The notes: generated from the letters alone by a model not told the origin. A DNA stretch of 36,377 bases from CAYFJO01 sp964343305 (GCA_964343305.1 CAYFJO010000059.1:1-36377); one strand, 5' to 3'. Shown: positions 1 to 7,906, counted from the first letter of the stretch. Numbers and translations are program-made.

Positions 1-524
1 AGCATGTAGCTGAATTCTGTGTAACTCATGCCGCTGTCAGTGCGTTCCAATCGGCCTTTTACAGAGTCCTTTGTTAGCATCACGTTCACCGGAAAATGTT
101 TGCCGATGTCGCGCAAGAAATCGAGATAGCTGAACTTACGCATCCAGTCAAAATTGTTTACGAGCATCGCGGAGTTTTCACCGCCATCAAAATCGAGAAA
201 CGCGCGCATCTGTTTTTCCATTCCGACGACATTTGCCCGCAGATCGTCCACCGACATCAGATTGCGTTCTTCGTTTTTCCCGCTAGGGTCGCCGATCATC
301 CCGGTTGCACCACCGACGAGTGCGATCGGCCGATGTCCTGCCTTTTGAAAACGCCGCAGCGTCATCAATTGCAGTTGGTGGCCGATGTGCAAGCTATCGG
401 CTGTCGGATCGATACCAACGTAGACCGTGCGCGGCTTCGAATTGAGCCAATCAGCCAACTGCTCGTCGGCCGTCGTTTGATGGATGAGCCCTCGCCAAGT
501 TAATTCGGAAAAAATGCCGGTCAT
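1..524 (-). CDS. tyrS: Tyrosyl-tRNA synthetase, N-terminal part (cut by window start)
   Basis: This is the N-terminal 174 residues of a class I aminoacyl-tRNA synthetase that charges tRNA-Tyr in the cytoplasm. Translating the minus strand from the ATG at 524 gives a typical bacterial TyrS start: MTGIFSELTWRGL, then VYVGIDPTADSLHIGH with the HIGH ATP-binding signature at residues 46-49, then LVGGATGMIGDPSGK, which is strongly conserved in TyrS. The KMSKS loop and the C-terminal RNA-binding part lie outside the window. It is the last visible gene of a minus-strand run behind the acyl-CoA dehydrogenase and ispD, with a 93-nt gap after ispD. I see no damage in the visible part. Confidence 0.95.
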   Translation of the reverse strand, partial: MTGIFSELTWRGLIHQTTADEQLADWLNSKPRTVYVGIDPTADSLHIGHQLQLMTLRRFQKAGHRPIALVGGATGMIGDPSGKNEERNLMSVDDLRANVVGMEKQMRAFLDFDGGENSAMLVNNFDWMRKFSYLDFLRDIGKHFPVNVMLTKDSVKGRLERTDSGMSYTEFSYM

Positions 525-617
525 ATGATCGCCGAGAAATAGGGGATGCGCGGAGTGTAAGCGTCGATTAAACGGCTTGAGCCGAGTCTTGGCAAGGACA
601 CTGTGGCGTGGAAAAGG

Positions 618-1355
618 TTACCGCCAGTGATCGTCGTCGGCAAAGGGGTGGGCGTCTCCGAAGATCTTTGGCTTGGGCAAGGCCTTGAGCGCCTTTTCGG
701 CCAGCCGCAGATCTTCTTTCGTGGTGATCTTCATGTTGATGGGCGAACCCTGGACGACGGCCACGTTCTTGCCGAATTGTTCGACCAACTGAGCTTCGTC
801 GGTCGGCTGGCTGTTGCCCCGCGCGGCATAGGCATCGATCAGCAATTGTCGGCGAAAAACTTGAGGCGTTTGAGCTTCCCAGACATTGTCTCGTTCGACG
901 GTTTGGTCAATGACGCCGTTTTTCACACGTTTCAAAGTGCCTGACACGGGAATCGCCAAGATCGCCGCGTCATTTTTTTCGGCGGCGGAAAACACTTTGT
1001 CGAGCCACTCGTTGGCGATGCAAGGACGTGCCGCGTCATGGATCGCAACAAAATCGATATCCAACTTTACTTTGTCGAGCGCGTTTCCGACCGAGTCCAC
1101 CCGCTCTTCGCCACCATGAACAACTTGAATGCCAAGCAACGCCGCGTTGGCCGCGAATTTCGAATCGAAGTACTCGCGATCATCCGGCGAGATGACCAAG
1201 ATGATCTGCTTCACATCGTCGCGATTGGAAAACTTCTCCGCCGAGTGCATCCAGAGCGGACGGTTGTCGAGCGAGACAAACGGTTTCTTCAGATGCGGAT
1301 CTTTGAATCGACTACTCTTGCCCGCAGCGGGGAGAATGACAGCGAATGTTGACAT
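618..1355 (-). CDS. ispD: 2-C-methyl-D-erythritol 4-phosphate cytidylyltransferase
   Basis: IspD transfers CMP from CTP to methylerythritol 4-phosphate, the third step of the non-mevalonate isoprenoid pathway. The protein starts MSTFAVILPAAGKSSRF, matching the glycine-rich nucleotide-binding loop with its arginine, and carries AIHDAARP, the IspD family signature (usually VHDAARP). Near the middle it has EAQTPQVFRRQLL and later TDEAQLVE, both typical of IspD. The length of 245 aa fits a stand-alone enzyme with no fused IspF. I chose the ATG at 1355 over an upstream in-frame ATG at 1388, because family homology begins at MSTF and a GGAA lies a few bases before it. It sits between the acyl-CoA dehydrogenase and tyrS on the same strand. 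Confidence 0.93.
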   Translation of the reverse strand: MSTFAVILPAAGKSSRFKDPHLKKPFVSLDNRPLWMHSAEKFSNRDDVKQIILVISPDDREYFDSKFAANAALLGIQVVHGGEERVDSVGNALDKVKLDIDFVAIHDAARPCIANEWLDKVFSAAEKNDAAILAIPVSGTLKRVKNGVIDQTVERDNVWEAQTPQVFRRQLLIDAYAARGNSQPTDEAQLVEQFGKNVAVVQGSPINMKITTKEDLRLAEKALKALPKPKIFGDAHPFADDDHWR

Positions 1356-1441
1356 GATGAAGTTCCGTTTGGTTGAAAACCTCATCATATTGGTTACAGT
1401 GGCGTGCGATCAAGACATGAGCGAACGCCTACGCACACACT

Positions 1442-3376
1442 CTAATCCTTGTCGTACGGTATCATGATTTCGTCGGGCTTGAGTCCGGCGATAGACTCAA
1501 AGCCGCCGTCGACGATCGATTCACCCAGTTTGGTGATCGAGCGGAAGTAGCGGTCGGTTGGTCGATTGCCGCTTAGCTCGCGCGTCAGGTCCTGACAAAT
1601 GATGTCGCCGGCGTGTCGGACCACTTCGTTGTCTTGCGAAGCTGCGTAGAGACTGGTACACAGCATCACAACCAACTTCTGTGCGCGGGACGAAAGCTCC
1701 GACATTCGGCATTGGCGATCAGCTAGTTTCAACTGGTGCTTGCGCATCGCGCCGCTGATTTCGAGTGGCAGGCGTTGGAGTTCGTAGCAGGCGTGGTCGG
1801 CGTGCTTCTTCAATTCGTCTGGCATGTCTGACAACGTTGGACGCGGGATTGGAGTGACATATTTGCCGAGCAGCCATGTCGCGTACGACGCCATTGGGCC
1901 TTTGAGTGCCCACGCGTGCATCGGGTTCATCGGATTTGGTTTTTTGATGCCGGCGGCTTGCAACGCTTTGCCGATCGGTTCGAAAAAAGTCGTGCCATGT
2001 TGTTTGACGACGGATTTGAAAAACGCCATGCCGAGCATTTCACCTTCGCCTTCGTAGATGCACGGGGCGATGTATTCGTGGACGTTGTCGCCAAACATGT
2101 GGCCTGCCAGGAACGATCGGCCGCCGTGCGTCTTCATGAACAACTCGACGGCGGCTTCTTTTTGAGCTTCGCTGCCGAAGATTTTGGCGACGATACATTC
2201 CATTTCGCCGCGGTAGCCCTCGTCGATTAGTGTGGAACACCAGGCAACTTGTGCATCGGCGGCCACGATCATTCCGGCGAGTCTTCCCAGGCGTCGCAGC
2301 ACTAACTCGCGTTTGGCGATCGGTTCGCCGTAAGTGACACGGAACTTGGTCCACGGCAACATGCTGGCCATCATCAGCCGCATGGTTCCGGCTGCGTTGG
2401 CGCACAGCGCCACGCGACCGAGATTCAAGCCGTGGTAGGCGATCGTCAGCCCGCTGCCGCGACCCGAATCGAGCAAGTTTTCTGCCGGCACCTCGAAGTC
2501 ATTGAAAATGATGCCGCGATTGTACGTGTGCTTGAGCGCGTGCAGGCCGTATTCGCGAAGTTGAAATTGATCATTTTCTTCAGCCGGCAAATCGCAAATC
2601 AACACGGCGGACTTGTTGTCGATCAAGCAAACCAGGCCTAGCGTTCGACCGGGCACAACGTTGGTGATGAACAGTTTCTCGCCGTTGACGATGTACTTGT
2701 CGCCTTTAAGTTCGGCCCGCGTTGTCATCGCCGTGAGATCGGAACCTGCGCCGGGTTCCGTCAATGCAAACCCAGACAACTTTTTGCCGCTGGCGAGGTC
2801 GGGCAAATATCGTTGTTTCTGATTGTCGTTGCCAAATGTGCGGACAGGGTCGACAGCACCGATGCAGCCGTGGACAGATGCAAGACCAGCGACCGTTGGA
2901 TCGACCATGGCCATCTGTGTCAGAAACGGCGCGAAGCTACGAAACGGTGCGCCACTGCCACCATATTCCTTGCTGACCAGCAACCCCCAGTACTTGGCGT
3001 CGGCGAGGTCTTCCAACACGACGTTGGCGATCTTGCGATCTTCGTTCATCAACGTGCCAGCATCGCGATGCCGAGCGACGACGGCCAGCGAATCGTCCAT
3101 CACCTTGCGAATGTCGGCGGGTGTGTTCTCTTCCTTCGCCTCGAACAGTTCGACCGGCACGCCACGATCCCAAATCGCTCGATGCACCGGGCTGTTGACC
3201 GTTTGATATTGTGGCTTGAACAGGTCTTCGACTTGATCGTCCGCTTTGTCGATCGCGCCGGTTCGGCGTGCTTCCTCTTCGCTCTTGCCGCCCATCTTGA
3301 GCGCGGTCTCTGCGAAGGATGCTTCCGTCTTTTGATCGTCGCTGACTTCCGGTTTTGATTCCGTTTCGGTGGTCAT
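1442..3376 (-). CDS. Acyl-CoA dehydrogenase, long (VLCAD/ACAD9-like) form
   Basis: This FAD enzyme introduces the alpha-beta double bond in acyl-CoA thioesters. Visible family motifs are FALTEPGAGSD (flavin and substrate binding, middle domain), KLFITNV, and CIYEGEGEM, whose glutamate (about residue 442) aligns with the catalytic base of VLCAD-type enzymes. At 644 aa it is longer than the usual ~380-aa dehydrogenases. It has a charged N-terminal stretch of about 60 residues and a C-terminal helical extension of about 170 residues, as in the mitochondrial VLCAD/ACAD9 group. The start at 3376 (MTTETESKPE) is preceded by GAGGAA at good spacing, so upstream in-frame start codons were not used. 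Substrate chain length cannot be read from the sequence. It heads the visible minus-strand run with ispD and tyrS. Confidence 0.9.
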   Translation of the reverse strand: MTTETESKPEVSDDQKTEASFAETALKMGGKSEEEARRTGAIDKADDQVEDLFKPQYQTVNSPVHRAIWDRGVPVELFEAKEENTPADIRKVMDDSLAVVARHRDAGTLMNEDRKIANVVLEDLADAKYWGLLVSKEYGGSGAPFRSFAPFLTQMAMVDPTVAGLASVHGCIGAVDPVRTFGNDNQKQRYLPDLASGKKLSGFALTEPGAGSDLTAMTTRAELKGDKYIVNGEKLFITNVVPGRTLGLVCLIDNKSAVLICDLPAEENDQFQLREYGLHALKHTYNRGIIFNDFEVPAENLLDSGRGSGLTIAYHGLNLGRVALCANAAGTMRLMMASMLPWTKFRVTYGEPIAKRELVLRRLGRLAGMIVAADAQVAWCSTLIDEGYRGEMECIVAKIFGSEAQKEAAVELFMKTHGGRSFLAGHMFGDNVHEYIAPCIYEGEGEMLGMAFFKSVVKQHGTTFFEPIGKALQAAGIKKPNPMNPMHAWALKGPMASYATWLLGKYVTPIPRPTLSDMPDELKKHADHACYELQRLPLEISGAMRKHQLKLADRQCRMSELSSRAQKLVVMLCTSLYAASQDNEVVRHAGDIICQDLTRELSGNRPTDRYFRSITKLGESIVDGGFESIAGLKPDEIMIPYDKD

Positions 3377-3676
3377 GATTGGTTCCTCGCCGAGTGGGAT
3401 TCCGAATATTTCGCGCACACAAACTACGTAAATCTTATCGGCGCAAATACAAAAGACCATCGAGGGAGATTCGTGTTATGGCGGCGAATGGGCAAATCCC
3501 AGATGCGGGCGGACTCAAATCCGTTGCCATGCGTCGCCCGCCGAGTAGGAAAATTGGGGCGAATCGAATAATTCGGGATGTATGAAATGTGCCAGGATTT
3601 CCAAACTGTCGAGGATTCGTGGATCGTATTTGTTGCGATTGGCGGCACTGGTGGACAAGCCACCAGTGCCACGCGA
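3377..3676. other. 300-nt non-coding stretch upstream of the acyl-CoA dehydrogenase
   Basis: No convincing gene is seen. Open frames here look like chance frames, with no recognisable motif and no ribosome-binding site. The stretch should hold the promoter of the minus-strand acyl-CoA dehydrogenase and the 3' end of the small membrane protein gene, but I could not pick a clear promoter. Its one clear structure is the hairpin at 3644-3670. Confidence 0.5.
3644..3670. repeat. Palindromic hairpin, 11-bp stem, 5-nt loop
   Basis: The arms 3644-3654 (GGCACTGGTGG) and 3660-3670 (CCACCAGTGCC) are perfectly complementary around the loop ACAAG, which reads CTTGT on the other strand. It lies just after the stop codon of the membrane-protein gene at 3677 and has no T run, so it looks more like a dispersed palindromic repeat than a terminator. 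The CTTGT loop is the same as in the first hairpin of the cluster at 7686-7892, although the stems differ. Confidence 0.8.
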
Positions 3677-4045
3677 CTAATCGACCGCCTTCACGATGAT
3701 TGGCTTCGGCTTTCGCTTGCCCGGCATGAAGATGGCGAGAAAACCGACGACGATCAACGCCCAAGGCAGGACGTATCGCAACCCCGTAATGACCCAGTCT
3801 TGGAAACTGAACGGCGTAAATTCTGGCTCAGGAAACATCGAATCGACCGAGACGAAAAATGCAAAGGCAATGCCCAACCCGATCAAAAACAGCCGCCCAA
3901 CACGTTGCCAGAACACAAACAAGACACCGCCCACCGTCGCCCAGAAACCCACTTGCATTGGAAAGTAGAGTCCCGATCGTACCCAGGGAACCGCAGCCAG
4001 GATCAGGACAACGGCGATGATAAATCGTATTAGCAGTCCAAACAT
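3677..4045 (-). CDS. Small integral membrane protein, unknown function
   Basis: A protein of about 122 aa with about four hydrophobic segments: residues ~3-18 (LLIRFIIAVVLILAAV), ~31-45, ~52-66 (FLIGLGIAFAFFVSV) and ~86-103 (VLPWALIVVGFLAIF), ending in a basic tail MPGKRKPKPIIVK. I do not recognise a family, and the motifs do not point to a transporter or enzyme. The ATG at 4045 is used. A TTG four codons upstream (4057) is also possible, and neither has a strong ribosome-binding site. The gene stands alone, with a 300-nt gap downstream and a repeat-rich gap upstream. Confidence 0.7.
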   Translation of the reverse strand: MFGLLIRFIIAVVLILAAVPWVRSGLYFPMQVGFWATVGGVLFVFWQRVGRLFLIGLGIAFAFFVSVDSMFPEPEFTPFSFQDWVITGLRYVLPWALIVVGFLAIFMPGKRKPKPIIVKAVD

Positions 4046-4060
4046 GGAGGTTTGCAAGTC

Positions 4061-4098
4061 CTGGGCGAGTGTGCTTCAAACCCCGTATATTCGCCCAG
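4061..4098. repeat. Inverted repeat upstream of the small membrane protein gene
   Basis: CTGGGCGA (4061-4068) and TCGCCCAG (4091-4098) are perfect 8-bp inverted arms separated by 22 nt. They begin 15 nt upstream of the ATG at 4045 on the minus strand, so they could form a 5' leader hairpin or an operator. Nothing else supports a regulatory role. Confidence 0.4.
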
Positions 4099-4174
4099 CA
4101 ATGCCTCACCTTGGCAATCGAATCCAGATTATCTTAAATTTATCACGTTTTGAGACTGTCGTTCATCTTGTTTC

Positions 4175-4262
4175 AAACGCAGAGGCGCAGAGATCACTGA
4201 GGTTGGATTGGACGAATCTCTCCGCGATCTCTGCGTCTCTGCGTCTCTGCGTCTCTGCGTTT
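4175..4262. repeat. Dispersed 'CTCTGCG' inverted repeat with four tandem TCTCTGCG units
   Basis: The left arm at 4175-4195 (AAACGCAGAGGCGCAGAGATC) is complementary to the right part at about 4226-4262. The right part contains four head-to-tail copies of TCTCTGCG at 4228-4235, 4236-4243, 4244-4251 and 4252-4259. Repeats of this wording (CTCTGCGTCTCTGCGT) are, from general knowledge, common in intergenic DNA of several phyla including planctomycetes. The extra units suggest slippage-type expansion. No coding role is seen. Confidence 0.75.
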
Positions 4263-4289
4263 TATCCAACCATTTGCGCGGCAGAATGC

Positions 4290-4318
4290 TTGCGAGCACC
4301 GAATTCGTCTGTTAGAAG
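4290..4318 (+). promoter_or_regulatory. Possible sigma-70-type promoter for the candidate retron RNA
   Basis: TTGCGA (4290-4295) and TAGAAG (4313-4318) are separated by exactly 17 nt, and each matches the consensus hexamer at four of six positions. Transcription would start near 4325, about 25 nt before the first arm of the candidate retron RNA. The match is modest, and planctomycete promoters are poorly defined. Confidence 0.3.
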
Positions 4319-4349
4319 GTACGTATCTTGTCCGCAATCGCAGGCAGGA

Positions 4350-4598
4350 TCCCGGAAGAACCAGGTCTAGCTAGTGCTTCGGCACCGGGCGGCGTTGCGC
4401 CGTCCAAGCGTTTTGCCTGACATTCTTCACAAGGAAGACTATTTCAGAATCGCTGTCGGACAGTAGTGCCCCTGATCGACAGCGGTCTGGATCAACCTCG
4501 CCGACCGTGGTTCCGCTATCGATCAGGGGCACTACTGTCCGGCGATTCAGTGAGCCTTCCAGTGTCCCAGGTCTTGTGGTAGACGAAGTCTTCCGGGA
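4350..4598 (+). ncRNA. Candidate retron msr-msd RNA
   Basis: This segment shows the parts expected of a retron template RNA in the right order. Arm a1 is TCCCGGAAGA (4350-4359) plus GTCT (4365-4368). It pairs with arm a2, AGAC (4581-4584) plus TCTTCCGGGA (4589-4598), giving 14 bp split by a 5/4 internal loop. Directly after a1 comes TAGC (4368-4371), whose G4370 is a plausible 2'-5' priming guanosine. Three small hairpins follow as msr: 4374-4385 (GTGC-TTCG-GCAC), 4387-4405 (8 bp) and 4424-4438 (5 bp). Then comes one long hairpin, 4447-4548, as msd. A terminator-like hairpin sits just behind a2. It lies about 170 nt upstream of the first gene of the reverse transcriptase operon, on the same strand. 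All pairings were read by eye. The functional claim is inference, and the long stem might instead be a mobile palindrome. Confidence 0.5.
4447..4548. repeat. Long inverted repeat (proposed msd stem)
   Basis: The arms 4457-4479 and 4519-4541 are a perfect 23-bp inverted repeat (starting CGGACAGTAGTGCCCC). Beyond a C/A mismatch the stem continues inward as AGCGG/CCGCT. Beyond a TGT bulge it continues outward as GAATCGC/GCGATTC. About 35 base pairs form in total, with a 27-nt loop (4486-4512) that itself contains AACC/GGTT. The length suits a retron msd hairpin, but a palindromic mobile repeat would look the same. Confidence 0.85.
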
Positions 4599-4602
4599 AA
4601 CC

Positions 4603-4637
4603 AAGCGGGGCTGTCCTAACGGGCAGCTTCGTTTTTT
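4603..4637 (+). terminator. Intrinsic terminator-like hairpin after the candidate retron RNA
   Basis: GCTGTCC (4610-4616) and GGGCAGC (4621-4627) form a 7-bp stem with one G-T wobble around the loop TAAC. The stem can be extended outward with wobbles to AAGC at 4603, and TTCGTTTTTT (4628-4637) follows. On the plus strand this is a standard factor-independent terminator shape. No protein gene ends here, so the only sensible client is the RNA proposed at 4350-4598. That makes it a separate short transcript, or an attenuator before the operon. Confidence 0.5.
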
Positions 4638-4646
4638 GAGTGAAAA

Positions 4647-4736
4647 TTGAATATCGAATGTAGAACGCCCAATTTCCAATGTCGAAGGACACACACTTCG
4701 ATATTCTAAATTCAGAGTTGGACATTCGACATTCAA
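4647..4736. repeat. Dispersed inverted repeat ('ATTCGATATTC' family)
   Basis: The outer arms TTGAATATCGAATGT (4647-4661) and ACATTCGACATTCAA (4722-4736) pair with one mismatch, and an inner TCGAAG...CTTCGA pairs around 4682-4699. The sequence is AT-rich compared with its surroundings. Similar palindromic repeats are, from general knowledge, frequent between planctomycete genes. It separates the candidate retron RNA from the first operon gene, so it may have inserted there later. Confidence 0.7.
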
Positions 4737-4769
4737 ACGAAATGTGCCGAGACCCAAGGTACACATTCG

Positions 4770-7682
4770 GTGTCAATCAACGTCACAATCGATTCCATCC
4801 GCCGCGCTTGGGACGCACACGATCCCGAGTTAGTCGACTTGATCGTCGCGCTGGCACATCTGCCCGAATACGAATTGGACAAGTCCGAGCAAGAGGGCGC
4901 GGAAAAATTCCGCAGCTTCATCCGCGAAATCACTTCCAAGGATTTCCACCGCAAGCGGCGCGACGAACAACAGCATTTTCGCACCGAAACGCTCAAGGCA
5001 CTCGAAGCCCCTGATGCCGATCCGCCGTTGCCCGAACGATATCGGTTGCATGAGATCATCCTCGCTTTGTGGAACGACCCCAGTCCGTTCGCTCGCACCT
5101 CCCTAGTGAACGTGATCCGCGAAATCCCAATCGTCTACGGCCCATGGCGAGCACTCAAACGCATCTTCAAAGAGGCCGAGGCCAAGCACGACACGGAGAT
5201 CTACGGAGCCCTGGCCGCCAGATTCGACATGGCTTTCTCCAGCGGCATTGGCACGGTGAGCAAGTATACGCTTGGTTATTTGGTTCGTCGTGCGTGGCGA
5301 TATCTCCGTCGCACGGCCCAGACGTTGCCCGCCTGTTATGCCGACATCGCGACGGATTTCCTGGCCAACTATGACGACGACGTCTATTTGCGAGACACCT
5401 GGATCTTGAATCACGTTTTCTATCACGGCAGTGGCCGATACGGAGCCAAAGGTTTTCATCTGGGATGGGGGGAAATGCCCAACATGATGAAAAACCGGGC
5501 GTTTCCCGACCTGTGGCAACGCAGCCCGCGCCCGTTGTTTTCGTTAATCGAACGAGCCAAAGCGGACGCGGTTTGGGAATTTGCCACCGAGGCACTCAAG
5601 TCCGATTTCCGCGCGACGCTTCGCGAAGTCGAACCGTCTTGGGTCTCACGGCTGGTCACGGTGGGCAGCGCGATCATCGACGAGTTCGTCGTCTGGATTT
5701 TGAACAACGTGCCCCACTTCGAGCAAGCGTCGTTCCGCGAACTCGGCCTGCACGACGCGGTGCTAAAACTGTTCGACTCCGATTGCTACGACGCTCGCGA
5801 CTACGCCGCCCAGTACGTTCGGACGCATGCGCGCGATGTGCCCGTGCCGTTTTTGATTCGCTTGATGACAAACGACCACGATCCCGTTCGCAAGCTCGCC
5901 GAAAACTTGCTCAAATCCCTCGACCCGCGCACCGAAGTCGGCCTGGAAGCATGGGGCCAGTTGCTCGAAACTGACGAAGGCAACGGCTTGGCCAGTTCGA
6001 TGCTCACGAAACATTTCGGACCTCAGGAGTTAACACCCGACTGGTTCAAGATGCGCGTGCTGTCGCAAAGCGAATATGGGTTTGTCTTCGCGAAGGAAAA
6101 CCTAACCAAGTTGCATCCAATCGATCAACTTGGCTCGTCGTTCTACTGCGATGTGATCGACCGCCTCGAAGACCAATACTGCGGCTCGCACGACGTGGTC
6201 GATTGGGCGATGGACGAGCTACAGAACTTCGATGCGAATGCATTGGACATCGAGTTCCTCAAACGCGGCCTGGTTTTCTACTCAACCAAATGGTCGGTAA
6301 ACCAGTGGATCAGCTCAGGTCGTTTGAGCAGCGACACATTCCCGATCGTTTTTTTGAAAACGATCATCGATCATCGCCAGTGGGACACCGACCCTTGGAT
6401 CGACGAACAGAAAAAGAGCAAACGAAACCAATGGGACACAGTTGGTTATGACGAGACGTTCACCGACTTCATCCTGGAGTGGCTCGCCGACTCGCGACAG
6501 TTCGCGCCGCAGGACTTGGGCCTCGAGTGGCTAATGGAAATGGTGTCCCGTGGCGAGGCACGTTATCAACAATTCGCCGCCAACATCATGATTCAGGGCC
6601 TCGCCCCGTCCGTCTTCGCGCCGCCTGTCGCTGCGGCGATGTCGCCCGAAGCCGAAGCGATCGCCGGCAGCGAGCGTCTGTGGCAACTGATCACCGACGC
6701 AAGAAAAGGCGATGAACCGATTGCCCGTTTCGCCATCAAGTACATTCGCCGTCATCATCGCCCCATCTACAAAGACGAAACGGGTCGCGACATAGACGCC
6801 GAGACTGCCGTCCCAGACGAGTTTCTTTCGTTCGATCGCGTCCAACCGCTTTGCTTCGACACACGCAGACCTTTGCGTGACTTCGCGTTGGAGCTGGCCA
6901 AATGGAACTTCGCCCGCTGGTCACCGTCGATCAACGAACTCGTCGATCTGTGCGAAGCCCCCGATGACCGCGTGCGAGAATTCGTCGCCGCGGCGCTGCT
7001 GGCCGACGACAAGCCCGAGCACAAACATTACAGGCTCGATCCCGACGTCCTGACCGCCGATGCCGTGTACAGTTTTTGCGAAGCGAAAGACGATGGCACG
7101 CGATTGCTGGGCATGCGATTGATTGAAAAGTACCCGCGACTTTGCGTGCCCGAAGAGTTGTTCCGGTTGACGGAAAGTCCCGATCGCAAAGTCCGCGCGT
7201 TTGTCATTCGCACGATTTGGTCGCTCTACCACGATCGCGGCACGACGGACGACTGGAAACCCAACATCACCCCACAGACCACTGTCGGTGCCGCCGCCAA
7301 AAGGAAGGCCGAAGAAAAAGAAGAAACTCGTGGCGCAGGCGCACCGCCGCGTCCAGAAGAGTATCCGTCGACACTGGAGAATCTAAGCCAGTTCATGCGA
7401 CGGATCCTGTTCGAGATTCCACCCGCGAAGTTGGAAAAGACACGTTATACGGGCGAAGCGATCCAAATGCGATTGAAACCGTTGCCCGCGCGAAAGGCGA
7501 AGTTGGCATTGATCGAAGTCATGCGAGACCTGGCCGTCGAAGACAATCGTTTCGCCGCGATCGCATTGCCGTTGTTGGAAGAATTCATGGCCTCACGCGG
7601 CAAGAGCGAACAAGCGGCGTGTATCGTCGCCGTCACAAGAATAAGAAAGAGTCATCCTGAACTTAGCCCCGTTGGAGTATAA
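4770..7682 (+). CDS. 970-aa helical-repeat (HEAT/ARM-like) protein of the retron-type operon
   Basis: A large, apparently cytoplasmic alpha-helical protein with no signal peptide or membrane segment. Helical-repeat character is clearest at residues ~330-385 (DARDYAAQYVRTHARD, then HDPVRKLAENLLKSL) and ~690-830 (RPLRDFALELAKWNF, DDRVREFVAAALLADD, DGTRLLGMRLIEKYP, DRKVRAFVIRTIWSLY). About residues 845-870 form a lysine/glutamate-rich linker (AAAKRKAEEKEETRGAG) before a last helical domain. No catalytic motif was recognised. The start is a GTG at 4770; no ATG lies near and only a distant AAGG precedes it. It is the first gene of the block ending with the reverse transcriptase, and a scaffold or sensor role is inferred from that context. 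It may correspond to the ARM component that I recall for retron type XIII. Confidence 0.75.
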   Translation: MSINVTIDSIRRAWDAHDPELVDLIVALAHLPEYELDKSEQEGAEKFRSFIREITSKDFHRKRRDEQQHFRTETLKALEAPDADPPLPERYRLHEIILALWNDPSPFARTSLVNVIREIPIVYGPWRALKRIFKEAEAKHDTEIYGALAARFDMAFSSGIGTVSKYTLGYLVRRAWRYLRRTAQTLPACYADIATDFLANYDDDVYLRDTWILNHVFYHGSGRYGAKGFHLGWGEMPNMMKNRAFPDLWQRSPRPLFSLIERAKADAVWEFATEALKSDFRATLREVEPSWVSRLVTVGSAIIDEFVVWILNNVPHFEQASFRELGLHDAVLKLFDSDCYDARDYAAQYVRTHARDVPVPFLIRLMTNDHDPVRKLAENLLKSLDPRTEVGLEAWGQLLETDEGNGLASSMLTKHFGPQELTPDWFKMRVLSQSEYGFVFAKENLTKLHPIDQLGSSFYCDVIDRLEDQYCGSHDVVDWAMDELQNFDANALDIEFLKRGLVFYSTKWSVNQWISSGRLSSDTFPIVFLKTIIDHRQWDTDPWIDEQKKSKRNQWDTVGYDETFTDFILEWLADSRQFAPQDLGLEWLMEMVSRGEARYQQFAANIMIQGLAPSVFAPPVAAAMSPEAEAIAGSERLWQLITDARKGDEPIARFAIKYIRRHHRPIYKDETGRDIDAETAVPDEFLSFDRVQPLCFDTRRPLRDFALELAKWNFARWSPSINELVDLCEAPDDRVREFVAAALLADDKPEHKHYRLDPDVLTADAVYSFCEAKDDGTRLLGMRLIEKYPRLCVPEELFRLTESPDRKVRAFVIRTIWSLYHDRGTTDDWKPNITPQTTVGAAAKRKAEEKEETRGAGAPPRPEEYPSTLENLSQFMRRILFEIPPAKLEKTRYTGEAIQMRLKPLPARKAKLALIEVMRDLAVEDNRFAAIALPLLEEFMASRGKSEQAACIVAVTRIRKSHPELSPVGV

Positions 7683-7685
7683 ACC

Positions 7686-7892
7686 CCTGCCTGCTTGTCA
7701 GGCAGGTAAGCAAGTTTTCCAGCTAGAACCCGACACCAAGAAATCACCCAAGGCCCCCGCGACCTCGTGTCGCGGGTGAAGCAGTTTCGACACTTACGCT
7801 CCTGCCAGGCAAGCTGGCAGGGGACGTTGCGTTTGGTCGACGGGCGATTCTAGCTGATAAAACTGGATCGTCCTGCCACGCGAGGTGGCAGG
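7686..7892. repeat. Cluster of four 8+5+8 hairpins with CTYGY loops
   Basis: Four perfect hairpins, each with an 8-bp stem and a 5-nt loop, fill most of the 224-nt gap between the two HEAT genes. H1 is 7686-7706 (CCTGCCTG, loop CTTGT). H2 is 7756-7776 (CCCGCGAC, loop CTCGT). H3 is 7801-7821 (CCTGCCAG, loop GCAAG). H4 is 7872-7892 (CCTGCCAC, loop GCGAG). H3 and H4 are in reverse orientation, so all loops read CTYGY on one strand. The stems differ at several positions yet stay fully paired. H4 ends 14 nt before the ATG of the next gene and could affect its translation. They resemble REP-type repeats, and no transposase is nearby. Confidence 0.85.
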
Positions 7893-7906
7893 GGCTGGAA
7901 TAAACC

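Noticed and set aside
3435..3764. Minus-strand open frames in the gap upstream of the acyl-CoA dehydrogenase
   Set aside because: They overlap the membrane-protein gene or each other, have no ribosome-binding site, and give basic, low-information peptides.
4228..4259. Four tandem 8-nt units as a CRISPR-like array
   Set aside because: The units are only 8 nt with no spacers, and no cas genes are present. It is a simple tandem expansion inside a dispersed repeat.
4424..4438. Third small hairpin of the candidate RNA as a member of the CTYGY family
   Set aside because: Its loop ACAAG (CTTGT on the other strand) fits, but the 5-bp stem is too short to separate from chance.
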